Source of the DNA: Agrocybe praecox
Lineage: Eukaryota > Basidiomycota > Agaricomycetes > Agaricales > Agrocybaceae
Length of the DNA stretch: 64,000 nt
Assembly: GCA_964017145.1 (NCBI GenBank)
Contig: OZ024841.1
Location: 3,782,001 to 3,846,000 of the forward strand
Direction: 5' to 3'
Part shown: positions 52,972 to 64,000 of the stretch, piece by piece
Numbering within the stretch: position 1 is the stretch's first letter
Layout of the letters: each line of letters opens with the position of its first letter
Position numbers and translations under genes: made by a program
Notes under the pieces: generated by a model
Databases searched by the model: none
What the model saw: the letters and a program-made list of their open reading frames with translations, nothing else
Told to the model about the DNA's origin: nothing

Positions 52972-55580
52972 ATGTCTGATATAGTACCATCAACTTCTGC
53001 ATCTTTCTTTGGGTCTTCAAAGGTTGTCGTCGCTGGAGGATCATTTACGATGAATACCACTCACGTTCACACCGGGGGAAAGAGTACGTACGCCTCAACA
53101 TATAGCGCATACATCCTTTACATGGAATAATATTTTCAGGTGGATATGATCATTTAGTTGCTGCTGTAGCATCCAATGCTTTGCACGACTCTGGGCATAT
53201 CGTTGATCCGCCCAAATGTCACCCGGGTACAAGGATCGCAATCATCCAAACACTTGTGGACTGGGTAGGAGGATCGGACAAACAAAACCGCGATAAACTC
53301 ATCACATGGGTAACTGGAGCCGCAGGAGCTGGCAAGTCCGCCATCGGGAGAACCGTTTGCGAGCGCTGCGCCAAGGAGGGATCCCTGCTCGCCAGTTTTT
53401 TCTTTGGCGCAAACGATTCAACCCGGAATAACTCTAAATCCCTCGTATCAACAATCTCGTATCAGATTTGTGCTTTAAGCCCACATATACGCAAGCTTGT
53501 CTCCGAGTTCGTCGACTTCGATCCACTGATTTTCACCCGTTCTCTGCGGACGCAGTTCATATCACTTGTCATGGATCCGCTATTGGCAACCTATGCCAAT
53601 TCCCCTCACCGAACACCCAGGCTAATTGTCCTGGACGGTCTAGACGAGTGCGTGGACCTGGCCAGCCAACGTGATATATTGGATGTGTTACATTACATCG
53701 TCACCACTTCCCCACTTCCAATTCGAATTCTTGTCTTGAGCCGTCCAGAAAGCAATATATCCAGCACCTTCAGTGGGGCAACAATAAATTCGACGCTTTT
53801 CAAAATCTTTCTCGGGGATGAGTACCGTCCGGATGATGATATTTGGCACTATCTCTGTGATAAATTTACCGAGCTTCGTGAAAAACACATATTCAAGGCT
53901 TCTATACCTACTCATTGGCCTACTGACGACCAGATCACCCAGCTTGTATACAAGGCTTCAGGTCAATTCATCTACGCAACAACAGTGATTGAATACTTGA
54001 ACTCACGCCATCATCGGCCTCATCAGCGACTGGATGCTGTGCTAGGCCTGCACCCTCCTTTCAAAGACCTGCCGTTCGCAGAGCTTGATGCCCTTTATAC
54101 CCACCTATTGAATGGCACAGAAGATCCATCACTCTCTGCAGATATAATGGCATTCCTTGCCATATATGATGAGATCACTCCCTCGGTGATTGATCTATAT
54201 CTCAATCTCGGGGATGGGACAGCAGAGGTTGTATTTTCTGATCTTACAGCCATTGTACAGATGGTTACCCACCCAGACTTCCCTGAACGTCAACAAGTAG
54301 TTCTGCTTCACAAGTCCTTTGGAGACTTTCTATTTGATGTGCACCGGTCAAAAGGCCTCTCAAAAAATCGAGCAGAGATATATGCGGGGCATCTTGTTAG
54401 ATTAATTGAGATATTCTCAGGTCAGAACTTTCATCATTTAAGAAAAACATGTTATCATTCTGACAACATTGTATTGCTAGAGGGATATAATGGCTCACAA
54501 TGCACATTTTATTCAAAAGACAGCACTATACTCGGGCCTTTTTGGTCAAACACCCCTACATACAATTGGTTTGAACCCAGTTATGCAGCATTTTTTAAAG
54601 CTGTGAGCAATTTCCCTATGGAATTTTACTGCAAAAGTCTATTTCAACAGCAGGCTTGGGAACTTGTGGAAGATTTCTTTCTTTCCAACCTATTCAAAAT
54701 CATGTTTGATCTTGTAAGAATTTCTGCATCTTGATTTTTATGAGAAGCTAAATTTTTACATGGCTTTCTGCTTTAGGAGGCAACTGGGCATCTTGCAGCA
54801 GGCACCTATCGCAATCATGCTCAAGTATTTTACAACTTGGCCCTCTTTGAGCTTCATAACCGATACAGCAATGATTGGAAGACGCATTACATTTTTGTTG
54901 CATGTCAGCTTCAGTTACTACCAGGCCTTCCTTTGGCTCCTCTTCTGCCAAAAGGTCTACAAAGTGCCCTTTATTACATTCGCTTCCATGACAGATTCTT
55001 GATCCCTCTCAGTGATGAGGAAAAATCACTCATAACATCCAAAGCAGCGGTCCATTGTCTGACCTTTCTGGTTAATTCTTTGCGTACAAACCGAGAGGCT
55101 AAATCACACCTTCAACTACATTGGATTGATAGGAAAAAACAACAGACACGTCCCTGGAAGTGGCATAGGCGAACGTCATCACATGACCTGCCAAATAAAC
55201 TTGTGTTTTTTTGTCAATACTCCATCACCAACATCCCATATATCCATTTAGTTAAGTACGCAAAGATCATCAATATGGACGGACGGGATATCTTCCCGGT
55301 GCAATCTCTCCAGGAATCGACACAATGGAAACTCGGACTATTTGAACCAGACCAGCAGGTGTGGTACAAATACAAGGGATTCCTGAGAGGTCTTCCTCAG
55401 TTACTTCCACTAGCGGCCAGGTTTCCCCTACTCATTGATCTCTGCAGAACCAAATGTTTGGCAAGAATGTCAATGATGTTCCCGGATCAGAGTCGTCAGG
55501 TACGCCGAGCAATAACCAAGTACCTCGATCGCGTCGGGGCGGGTTCAGAAGATGCTATCAGTGCCTCAGGGGACCATTGA
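52972..55580 (+). CDS. NACHT-domain NLR-like protein, paralogue 3
   Basis: Exons 52972-53083, 53140-54713 and 54777-55580 give about 829 aa. The introns are 56 and 63 nt with the family's phases (1 and 0). Exon 1 encodes MSDIVPSTSASFF and VVVAGGSFTMNTT, so the usual INGG is AGG here. Exon 2 has DPPKCHPGTR, GAAGAGKS (near residues 96-103), LIVLDGLDE and VLSRPES. The C-terminal exon keeps FYNLALFELHNRYS and LIDLCRTKCLARMS. The frame is intact. It lies just beyond the three-transposon spacer and is divergent from kinase relic B. A family-based role as STAND sensor is inferred. Confidence 0.92.
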
Positions 55581-57700
55581 AGGTAATTCCATTTTTGTAG
55601 TTCATTTATCCAATGCGTACTGATACACTTGGTTAAGTTATAGTTAATAACACGAAATACTATACAAATGTAGTTACCAAGTCCTTTTGGTACACGAAAA
55701 ACGGGGTGCCTATATCTCGATAGCTCTCTCCGATCCTAGATTACATGATTACATCTCTCTACACATGGTGGTTTTATTTACCGCCTCCCATGATTCGTTT
55801 TACCCGTTCTTCATCTCCTTCTACGAGTCCACAGTACCATACCCGGTGCATATATCGTCAGGTCATACGAGGACAAAAGACGAGGAAACGAGGAAACGCG
55901 AAGGACAAGAGACATAATTCAATATCATGATGTTTAATTTGTAAGAGCGAGGAAGGGACGAAACAATAATAGGGAGGAACCGTGAGCATTGGCTGATGTG
56001 TCAATGATATCAGCAGAGCAGGAAGAGGTGACTGAATAAAACCCAAAAGGATCGACAAGATGCACGAAGTAATATTATGACAAAAGAAATAAAATGAAAA
56101 GATGCAAGGAAAGAAACGAAATATCATTTAATTCCTAAAATTGATGAAAGACAAGACGTGATACCGGGCAAAGCAAATGAGTGAGGAAGAAAAGGAAGAG
56201 AGGGAGCGCATACGATGGAACACCATACTACGTAATATCTAATAAGAACGCAGTGAAAAGAAAGGACGGGATGATACAAGCTGAGCGCTGAGCGTTCGCG
56301 AGATAGGAAAAAGACGATGCTTGACGGCAAGTAAATTTTCCAGTGAAGAGGATAGAGGAGGGAAGTGCGGAAGAGCGGATTAGAGAGAAGCGAAAGAGTA
56401 AGAGGGATAAGAATAAGAGGTGGCGAGAAAAGACGAGAGGGAGAGGGAAAGAGAGGGCTATGGGGCTTGAAAGGGACAACAGAAGAAGAAAACAGATGTG
56501 TATTTTGCTTGCGCAGGCCACCGAGAAGAACAAGGCGATGCGAGGAATAGCGAGAGGCAAGAAGAAGACTAAGATGAAAACGGACTCGAAGCAAAGGAAA
56601 ATGGAGCAGAAGCTCGAGAGTAAAAGTGAAAACCAATATGGGAGGCGAAGGGGTGACAGGCGGAAAGAGATAAAATTTGTGTCGTGCGTCCCAATTACGG
56701 ATCGCTGAGGCTTGTGCTTTGACTATTTCGTTCGTATATTTTCAATTGTTGAATTTTGTATGTTTTTTTTCCGTACGTATGTGTGCGAGACGGAATCAAG
56801 TGCTTGATAACGAGGCCTAGGGTACTGGATGTGTATGTTTATCGGTGTCTGCTGCTGCGAAAAACGAGGGTCAGAGGAGGCAAAGATAAGGAAGAGAGAG
56901 AGGAAGGAGGAGAGGTGTGGAGAAAGACGAGAGAGGGTGGCTACGGTAGGAAGAACGTAGGATAGAAGGGGATGTATACCGCGTATGAAGGAGAAAGCAA
57001 AGAGGAAGGGCGGGAGTACGAGATAGATGACACGAGCGGAGAGTTGGTACAGAGACATGATACTGAGAGCTAGTGAGCTTGATAGATGGTGGGTAAAATG
57101 GAAGATGCACAACGGAAAGCAAGTCCTCGATTTAGAGGGTAATGAAAAGGAACGGTCGAATTGGAGAACAAGAGAACAAAAAGGACAGGCGAACAGAAAA
57201 TACTAACAGAAGAAGAAGAAGCAACCGAGAGGAACAGGACGAGCAAGGGAATAGAGAGAGGCGAGAGGTGAAACAGGAACGGTCTGTGATTGAACAAAGG
57301 CATCGTGTCAGTTCAAATTCCAAGTTACCATACTTTGAGCCTGTACGCTTGTACGCTCTAACATCGTTCTCGCCAATGACCACGGGCCATCGAGTTGCCA
57401 ACAAAGCGATAGAGGTGTATTAAAAGACCGGGAGAGAAGGAAAGGGAGGGTACGAGAGAAGGTACGAGTGGCCAATACGGCAGGCAACGAGGAGAGTGGA
57501 AGGGGAAGTGATTGTACGCTTGAGAGAAGGACTATGCGCGACGGGGAAGGCGGTTCCATGAGAAAGAGAGACCAGTGTAAAAGGAGAAGTGACAACTCAC
57601 TCGAACATATCCATGAGGGACGGACAAGACGCACGCTGTACAGAAACCAGCGTACACCCTGATTGATTTCTCATCCAAGTTCTATCTCCAACGTCTTTCG
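55581..57700. other. Spacer after NLR paralogue 3
   Basis: No gene seen. Most of it (about 55.9-57.6 kb) is purine-rich on the plus strand, giving Arg/Lys/Glu-rich frames on the plus strand and Ser/Leu/Phe-rich frames on the minus strand. Both are compositional. Confidence 0.5.
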
Positions 57701-58138
57701 ATGATCCATTTCTGTAAATACTCGTTGTTTGACAATACGCGTGTATGTTTCAGTACTCCAGCTCCTACCAGGACGAAACTTGAAGAAAAAGAGTCGAGGA
57801 AGAGGCAGGCGGGTGAATCTAAAATTGACAAACATGCGCAATGCCCTGTCGGGTTAGGGTTCGGATCAAAATGCAGTTGGGTCCGTCTTCCCGGGTCTTG
57901 CTTGTTTGTGTTCGTGTTTCTTTCGAATCGTTTACTCACCCGCCCGTCGTCTGTTCTCCGTATGAATTCTACTCGATATTTGCCATGCACGTCTGACGTG
58001 CGCGTGAAGCTTTATGTGTATTTGTCTTTTTGTATTGGATCGGCTGGGCTGTTCGTGCTTCGCCCCGCTTTCCCTCGCGTTCCCCTTCCTTTTTATGAAA
58101 TGCGAACGAATCGTCGGAGGTTTATTAATGGGTGACGA

Positions 58139-59270
58139 AGGCCAGCTCGCGTAGAGGTATTCAGGTTGGGTCGAACGGCTGCGAGTGGGTGTGTGGGTGC
58201 CGGTCTGACCAGCGACGGCGGTAGTAAAGTTCGCCGGAATGGCATTGGACGACGCCAGCCCCTCGCTCCTCGCCCCCGAACGATGGCTCTGCGCCCTGCG
58301 ATGTACGTTTTTGTTTTGGTGAATCATGTACCAGACACCCGCGATGGGTTGGACGAATTTTTCGCTGCACTTTTTTTTCGCGTAAATATCGGTGCGCGAG
58401 GATGTGGTCGAATTTTTCGCCTCCAGAGTCGTATTCGAGGATGATACCGATGTATTTGTCGGTTTCGATGACGTCGTATAGTCAGACGATTTGAGCGTCT
58501 GCTAATGGAGGGAAGATTATTCAGTAAAATAATTTTGTAAAGGACGATGGCAGCGATGTGTAAATAGAAAAAGAAACAAAAAGAAATGGAGGTTTAGGAC
58601 AAAATTAATTAAGATATATTTATTCGCGGTTGATAGCGTTGAACGCAAGGGATGGCCTGCGGGCCTTAGACCATCCAAGAGGAAAGGAAAGGATAGGAGT
58701 GAAAAAACATACCTTTAAAACTTCATCCCAACGTTACTGTTCACATTGCCCCTCCTAATCAGCTTCAACGCGATCTCCTCTCCCCACCGACTATGCAGAC
58801 CGAGGTTGACCCTTCCAATTGGTCTGCAGGAACAAACACGGCCCAAATTTGGAGATGGTCAGGCATGGATGAGCAGCCGCGTGAGCTAGGGCAACTGGGT
58901 GCGCGTAAATGTCCAATATGGGTACTTGGACAAGCCCTGCTGCATTCGCATTCCCGCCGGACTGATTCGAGTTGGGATGTGAGGTCGCTGGCTGGCTTTG
59001 TTGGTGATTCCGCTGGTTTAAAGAGAAACGGTAGCGCGTTCCTATTAGCGTCCTAGATGAGCTTGGAGGTGCTGTTGCGCTCTGTGTCTGGGGAATGGGC
59101 ATGGCGTTGTACGTGTGTCGTCGTCGTCGTCGCCGCCGCCGGTCTATGAGTGGTAACCGGTAATGACTTGAGGAAGAATCTTGGGGTGCTGCACGCGAAG
59201 TGGGCTAGTAGGAGCGATAGAGATGAACCAGAGACGAAATCCCAAGGCGCTCGAAAGTTCTCAACAACTC
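58139..59270 (-). pseudogene. Kin4-like kinase relic C
   Basis: The minus strand near 58500-58380 reads IV-stop-LYDVIETDKYIG and then IILEYDSGGEKFDHILAHRY, covering kinase subdomains IV-V and going further into the kinase domain than relics A and B. The stop is the same TGA as in relic A. Only about three codons of the HPN segment are missing before it. A C-terminal linker piece (ARSEGLASSNA, TRSRSTQPEYLY) is at 58300-58140, and an N-terminal piece at about 59150-58790. HRD, DFG and KA1 are not seen. A vestigial copy of the upstream region, with the GGGTTAGGG motif at 57851-57871, precedes it. Confidence 0.72.
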
Positions 59271-60988
59271 TACCATCCCGGTCCCTATCGATATCCTTCG
59301 TTCCCCGTTGTCGCTTACGATCCTCGTCCTTCCAGAAATAGCCCGCTTTCACGACTTTCATCAATATCCTCCATTTCCTTCGTTGTGTTATGCGTTTCGT
59401 GTGCGTCCTCCAATTCTTTCGAGCCTCGTCTGTAATGACTCGCCCATTCAGCAACTTGACGCGTAGGATTCAAATTGAGGAAAAGAGTCGAGGATAAAGA
59501 ATGAAAGACAAACTTATGCTCGGATACGAACGTACGTGATGCCATATCGGGTTAGGGCTCGGATCAAAACCGGCATCTTTCCGTCGGATCGTTCACCTTC
59601 ACTCACGTCTGTCCTTTCATTGTCTGTATGAACCCTATTCGTCGCTGTTTGGTAAAGTCCCAGACGCTCTCGTAAACGTTCACCCCGCTGTAAGCGTGCT
59701 CCGGTATCTGGTATCTAGTATCTTGAACGTTTGTCGTTAACTTTTCACCGGCGTGCCGCGTCATTCACCTCTCTGCTATTTATCTTCACCGTCCCTTCAG
59801 CTACCTCCGACCTCCCCTCTACGACTTCTCTTTCCACTTCGTTATCGTTCTTTCTCTTCCATTCCAATTTATTTGCTCCCTCCAGTGGTGATGCTCTCAC
59901 TGTGCACTTTTTTTTCCACCGAGTTCGAACATCCCGCTCTTACTTTGGTTTCTGATCAATGGCTCCTTAAATGTATGTCGTTAGTCGGCTTCATTCTTCT
60001 CTGCTGTTGCGCTCATGGTATAGAAATCTGTCTTTATGACTCATCGTCTCTCCCTTTCGACCACCTCTTTCTCATTTGCCTCCTATAAATCCGTATCAAT
60101 TCTCTCCCTCCCCATGGCGTTTCTTTTTCATGTTACTTTTCACTAAAATGTTATATAGAATCTGTGGCTCAGTGCACATGTCACTTGACACGTACTTGGT
60201 CGCTGTTGTGCAGTTTTTCCATAGCTTCTTCGCGTCTTCTTCGCGATTACCTCTTACATCCATTCTTCCATCCTCGCTTTATTGTTTACGTCTGTGTCCC
60301 AATCTTTCTCTATGCTTCCTCTTCCCCCTACCGTGCTCTTCGTTCCGTTACTTTATTTTCCTCTCTCTCTCACAGTCCCTTCCCATTTGATTCGATCTAT
60401 TCGGTCTATTCCCCTCTTCTCCATGTTTTCTGTTTAGGCTAGCATATCGTTCTCCGCCTGCGCCAAACATGCCCTTCCTTTCTGCTCCCGTTTCTCAATT
60501 CCCACCTCTCCTCCAATGAAATCTCTCTCGCTTTACGACTTTGCTCCATTCATCTCTCTTCCGGCGGTATTGGTTTCGCGTACACACCTCTACCATGTAT
60601 CTTTCACAAAGGAGATACAGTGAATCTCGTCCTCCTTTGTTCGTTGTGTTCCCCTCTGCCTCAATGCCTCCTCCTTCAATCCAATCACTTCCTTCCTGTA
60701 TATTTACCCTTGCCCTTATTTTTCTCCGTATTTATTATCATGCAAAGGAATCATGTGCTATTGCTCAGTTCTCTCATTCGCTTGCGCTACTTCTATGCTT
60801 TTTCTCATTCTCGGTACGCGTACACGAACCTTAAACTACGCACATTGAGCACCTAATTGTAAAGCGTCGTATCGTCTTTATCTATTGTCTTCCGACTTTC
60901 AATAAAATTACAACTCTCCCGCTTCCTCTTTCTATGCCTCCGCCCAGCTTTCTTGCTCCCTGGGAACACTGGATTCAACATATAGCCT
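59271..60988. other. Divergent spacer between kinase relic C and NLR paralogue 4
   Basis: No gene seen. GGGTTAGGGCTCGGATCAAAA (one change) is at 59549-59569. From 59.6 to 60.9 kb the plus strand is pyrimidine-rich, as in the equivalent regions of the other units. Confidence 0.5.
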
Positions 60989-61144
60989 AAAATCGGAACG
61001 ACTAAGTATACATAGCACGCATTGGACAGATTTAACCGTGGAAATTGCGCACGTGTGGTCGGTAATGGGATTCACCATGTTCGTCCTTTCCCTCCTACCT
61101 GACCTGTTCATCATCATCCCCCAACATCAAGTGGTTTTCCAAAC
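60989..61144 (+). promoter_or_regulatory. Conserved proximal 5' region of NLR paralogue 4
   Basis: GGAACGACTAAGTATA and CCGTGGAAATTGCGCACGTG match paralogues 2 and 3. Here the upstream ATG (61065) is out of frame with the NLR and starts a short frame overlapping the NLR start, so it could act as an upstream ORF. Confidence 0.55.
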
Positions 61145-63731
61145 ATGTCTGGTACACCGCCAGTCTCTACATCTCTGTTTTTCTCTTCCAACGTCATCAT
61201 CAATGGAGGATCGTTGGCTATGAACACTGACCATTCCATCCATGTTCACACAGGGGAAAAGAGTAAGTACGCCTTACCATATGGCACACACATCCTCTAC
61301 CACGCCATCTTTATTAATTTTTCAGATGGATTTGATCGTTTGGTTGCAGCTGTCGCAACCAATGCCCTACATAACTCGGGGCATATCGTCGATCCTCCGA
61401 AATGTCACCCAGGCACGAGGGTCGCAATCATCCAGACACTCGCGGACTGGGTAGCAGGATCAGACGAGAAAACTCGCGATAAACTCATCACATGGGTAAC
61501 CGGAGCGGCAGGAGCTGGGAAATCTGCTATCGGGAGAACCATTTGCGAGCGCTGCGCCAGGGAGGGATCCCTACTCGCCAGTTTTTTCTTTGGCGCAAAC
61601 GATCCCACACGCAATAACTCGAAATCACTTGTATCGACTATTTCATATCAGATCTGCACTGCGAACCCCAATGTCCGCAAGCTCGTCACTGACTTTGTTG
61701 AGTGCGATCCACTTATCTTTACGCGGTCTTTGCGGACCCAGTTTATGTCCCTTGTTATAGACCCGTTATTGGCAAGCTATGCCAATTCCCCTCAAAGCGC
61801 ACCCAAGCTAATTGTCGTGGATGGTCTGGACGAGTGCGTAGATCTGCCTAGCCAACGGGATACATTGGATGTGTTACATTACGTTGTCACCACTTTCCCA
61901 ATACCAATTCGCATTCTTGTCTTGAGCCGTCCAGAAAACAACATATCCAGCACCTTCAGTGAGGCGAAGATAAATTCAACACTTTTCAAACTCTTCCTTG
62001 GGGACGAGTACCATCCGGATCACGATATTCTGCACTATATCTGCGATAAATTTACCGAACTTCGTGAAAAACACATATTCAAGGCTTCCATACCTCCCGG
62101 TTGGCCGACTGAGGACCAGATCAAAAAGCTTGTGGACAAGTCCTCGGGCCAATTTATCTACGCAAAGACAGTAATTGAATACCTAAATTCGCCTCGTCAT
62201 CGGCCTCATCAGTGTCTGGATGCTGTACTTGGCCTCCGCCCTCCTTTCAAAGACTTGCCTTTCTCTGAGCTCGATGCTCTTTATATGCACTTACTGAATA
62301 GCACAGAAGATCCATCGCTCTCTGCGGATATAATGGCATTCCTTGCATTATATGATCCAATGAAGCCCTCAGTCATTGATGTATATCTAAATCTCGAGGA
62401 CGGGACAGCAGAGGTTGTGTTGTCCGATCTCACGGCCATTGTACGAATGGATAATTTGCAAAGAGCGGTTCTGCTTCACAAGTCCTTCGGAGACTTTCTA
62501 TTTGATTCGCACAGGTCAAAAGGCTTCGCAAAAAACCGAGCAGAGACACATGCGGGGCATCTTGTTCGATTAATTGAGGTATTCTCAGGTCAGAACTTTT
62601 ATCATCTCAGAAAAACATACTATCATTCTGACTACATTATAATGATAGAGGAATACAATGGTTCACGATGCCCATCTGATCCAGCAGATATTACTATACT
62701 CAGGCCCTTTCATCTGCATATTCCTGGATCTGATTGGTTTGAACCCAGTTACTCGGCATTTTGTATTGCTGTGAGTAATTTTCCGATGGAATTTTACTGC
62801 AAAAGTCTTTTTCAACAGCAACATTGGGAAAGAGTGGAAGATTTTTTTCTTCACTACCTGTTCAGAATCATGTTTGATCTCGTAAGAACTTCTACATATT
62901 GATTTGTCTAAATCTTTACATGGTTTTTAGGAGGCAGACGGCCATCTTGCAGCAGGCAGCTATCACAATCATGCTCTAACATTTTACAACTTGGCCCTCT
63001 TTGAACTTCATAACCGATACAGTGATGATTGGAATATGCATGGCATCTTTGCTGGATTCCAGCTTCAGGTACCAGCTCCGCATGGTTATTTCCCAAAAGG
63101 TCTGGGAAATGCATTTTATAATATTCAATTCCATCCCACATTCTTGATTCCTCTCACTGATGAGGCAAAATCACTCATAATATCCAAAGCGGCAGTCTAT
63201 TGTCTTGCCTTTCTGGTTGATGCTTCGCTTACAAACCAAGAAGCTGAATCACACCTCAAATTACATTGGATTGATAGGAAAAAACAACGGACACGTCCCT
63301 GGAGATGGCATAGACGAACATCATCACACGACCTACCAAATAAACTTGTTCTTCATAGTCAATACTCCTCCAGCAGCAACCAACGATATGTCAATTTGGT
63401 GTCATACACAAAGCTCATCAAAGATCTAGAATCATGGGATATCTTCCCATGCTTCCCGGTGCAATCCGTCCAGGAATCAACACAATGGAAACTAGGACTA
63501 TTTGAACCGGGCCAGCAGTTTTGGTATGATTACAGGGAATTCCTGAAAAATCTTTCTCAGATACTTCCACTGGCTGCGAGGTTTCCTATACTTGTCGATC
63601 TTTGCAGAACTAAATGTTTTGCAAAGATGTCAATGTTCTTCCCCCAACTCAGCCGTCAGGCACGTCGAGCAATAGCTACTTACCTGGATCGAGTCGGGGC
63701 TGGGTTAGATGATGATCTCCGTGCTGCATGA
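61145..63731 (+). CDS. NACHT-domain NLR-like protein, paralogue 4
   Basis: Exons 61145-61262, 61326-62881 and 62931-63731 give about 824 aa. Intron 1 (63 nt) is a multiple of three and has no stop, so an unspliced frame also runs through; the paralogues show it is an intron. Intron 2 is 49 nt. Exon 1 encodes MSGTPPVSTSLFF and IINGGSLAMNT. Exon 2 has DPPKCHPGTR, GAAGAGKS (about 99-106), LIVVDGLDE and VLSRPEN. The C-terminal exon has FYNLALFELHNRYS and LVDLCRTKCFAKMS. The frame is intact and near-collinear with the other copies; it appears closest to paralogue 3 in the NACHT exon. Confidence 0.92.
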
Positions 63732-64000
63732 GGTGACTAAAGGTAATTGTGATTACATTTGTGCGTCTTTCACCAAATATTTACTGATACTCAGTATGCA
63801 GATTCATGATGTTACCTCTTACCTTCATTCTTCCGTCCTTTCTCCCTCCCTTCTATTTTTATACTGTGTGCTCCTTCCCTTCTATTGATAACCCTTTCCA
63901 CACAATTTGTGTTGTGCCCTTCCTTACCATAGTTTCTCTCTCTCCCCTATCGTCTTCGTCGCGTCACGTAGCATTCCTCGTCCGTCTTCCGCTCGTAATT

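Overview
The window looks like nuclear DNA of a filamentous basidiomycete, most likely an agaricomycete. Genes have short GT-AG introns of about 47-66 nt. The resident genes are fungal NACHT NLR-like genes, and the transposons are types common in mushroom-forming fungi: a KDZ transposase with a CxC2-type cysteine cluster, a Tad1-like LINE and a Ty3/gypsy element. No bacterial features were seen. I cannot name the species.

Backbone. Four intact, paralogous three-exon NLR-like genes lie at 187-2778 (minus), 11949-14581 (plus), 52972-55580 (plus) and 61145-63731 (plus). Each has a 36-39 codon first exon, a NACHT exon and a ~265-codon C-terminal exon of unknown function. Intron phases match in all four. 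Upstream of each NLR, on the opposite strand, lies a decayed copy of a CAMK/Kin4-like protein kinase gene: A 7127-9784, B split over 25.84-50.33 kb, C 58.14-59.27 kb and a short inverted piece D near 5.9-6.24 kb. The repeating unit is therefore one NLR plus a divergent kinase plus a pyrimidine-rich NLR 5' region. The NLRs stayed intact while the kinases decayed.

Insertions. Three large transposons sit in the spacer between the second and third NLR. Each has target-site duplications, and paralogous units confirm the empty site. They are: (1) a full-length LINE on the minus strand, 15426-23892, with poly(A) tail and a 19-bp duplication; (2) a 13.5-kb KDZ DNA transposon, 26505-40008, with long terminal inverted repeats and a 7-bp duplication (GACGTCT); (3) a Ty3/gypsy LTR element on the plus strand, 41856-49959, with two apparently identical 787-bp LTRs and a 4-bp duplication (CCAC). 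The KDZ and gypsy elements each cut kinase relic B.

The KDZ element is the most unusual part. It carries a five-exon transposase of about 1159 aa and three further genes: a 502-aa acidic protein, a 641-aa plus-strand protein with Ser/Gln-rich repeats, and a 740-aa protein with a Zn2Cys6-like cluster and a coiled coil. The termini hold a 75-bp minisatellite and a subterminal repeat array. The whole element, coding and non-coding, is saturated with an ACGCG / CGCGTC motif that is rare outside it.

Most remaining open frames lie in pyrimidine-rich (or, reversed, purine-rich) spacer DNA and do not look like genes.
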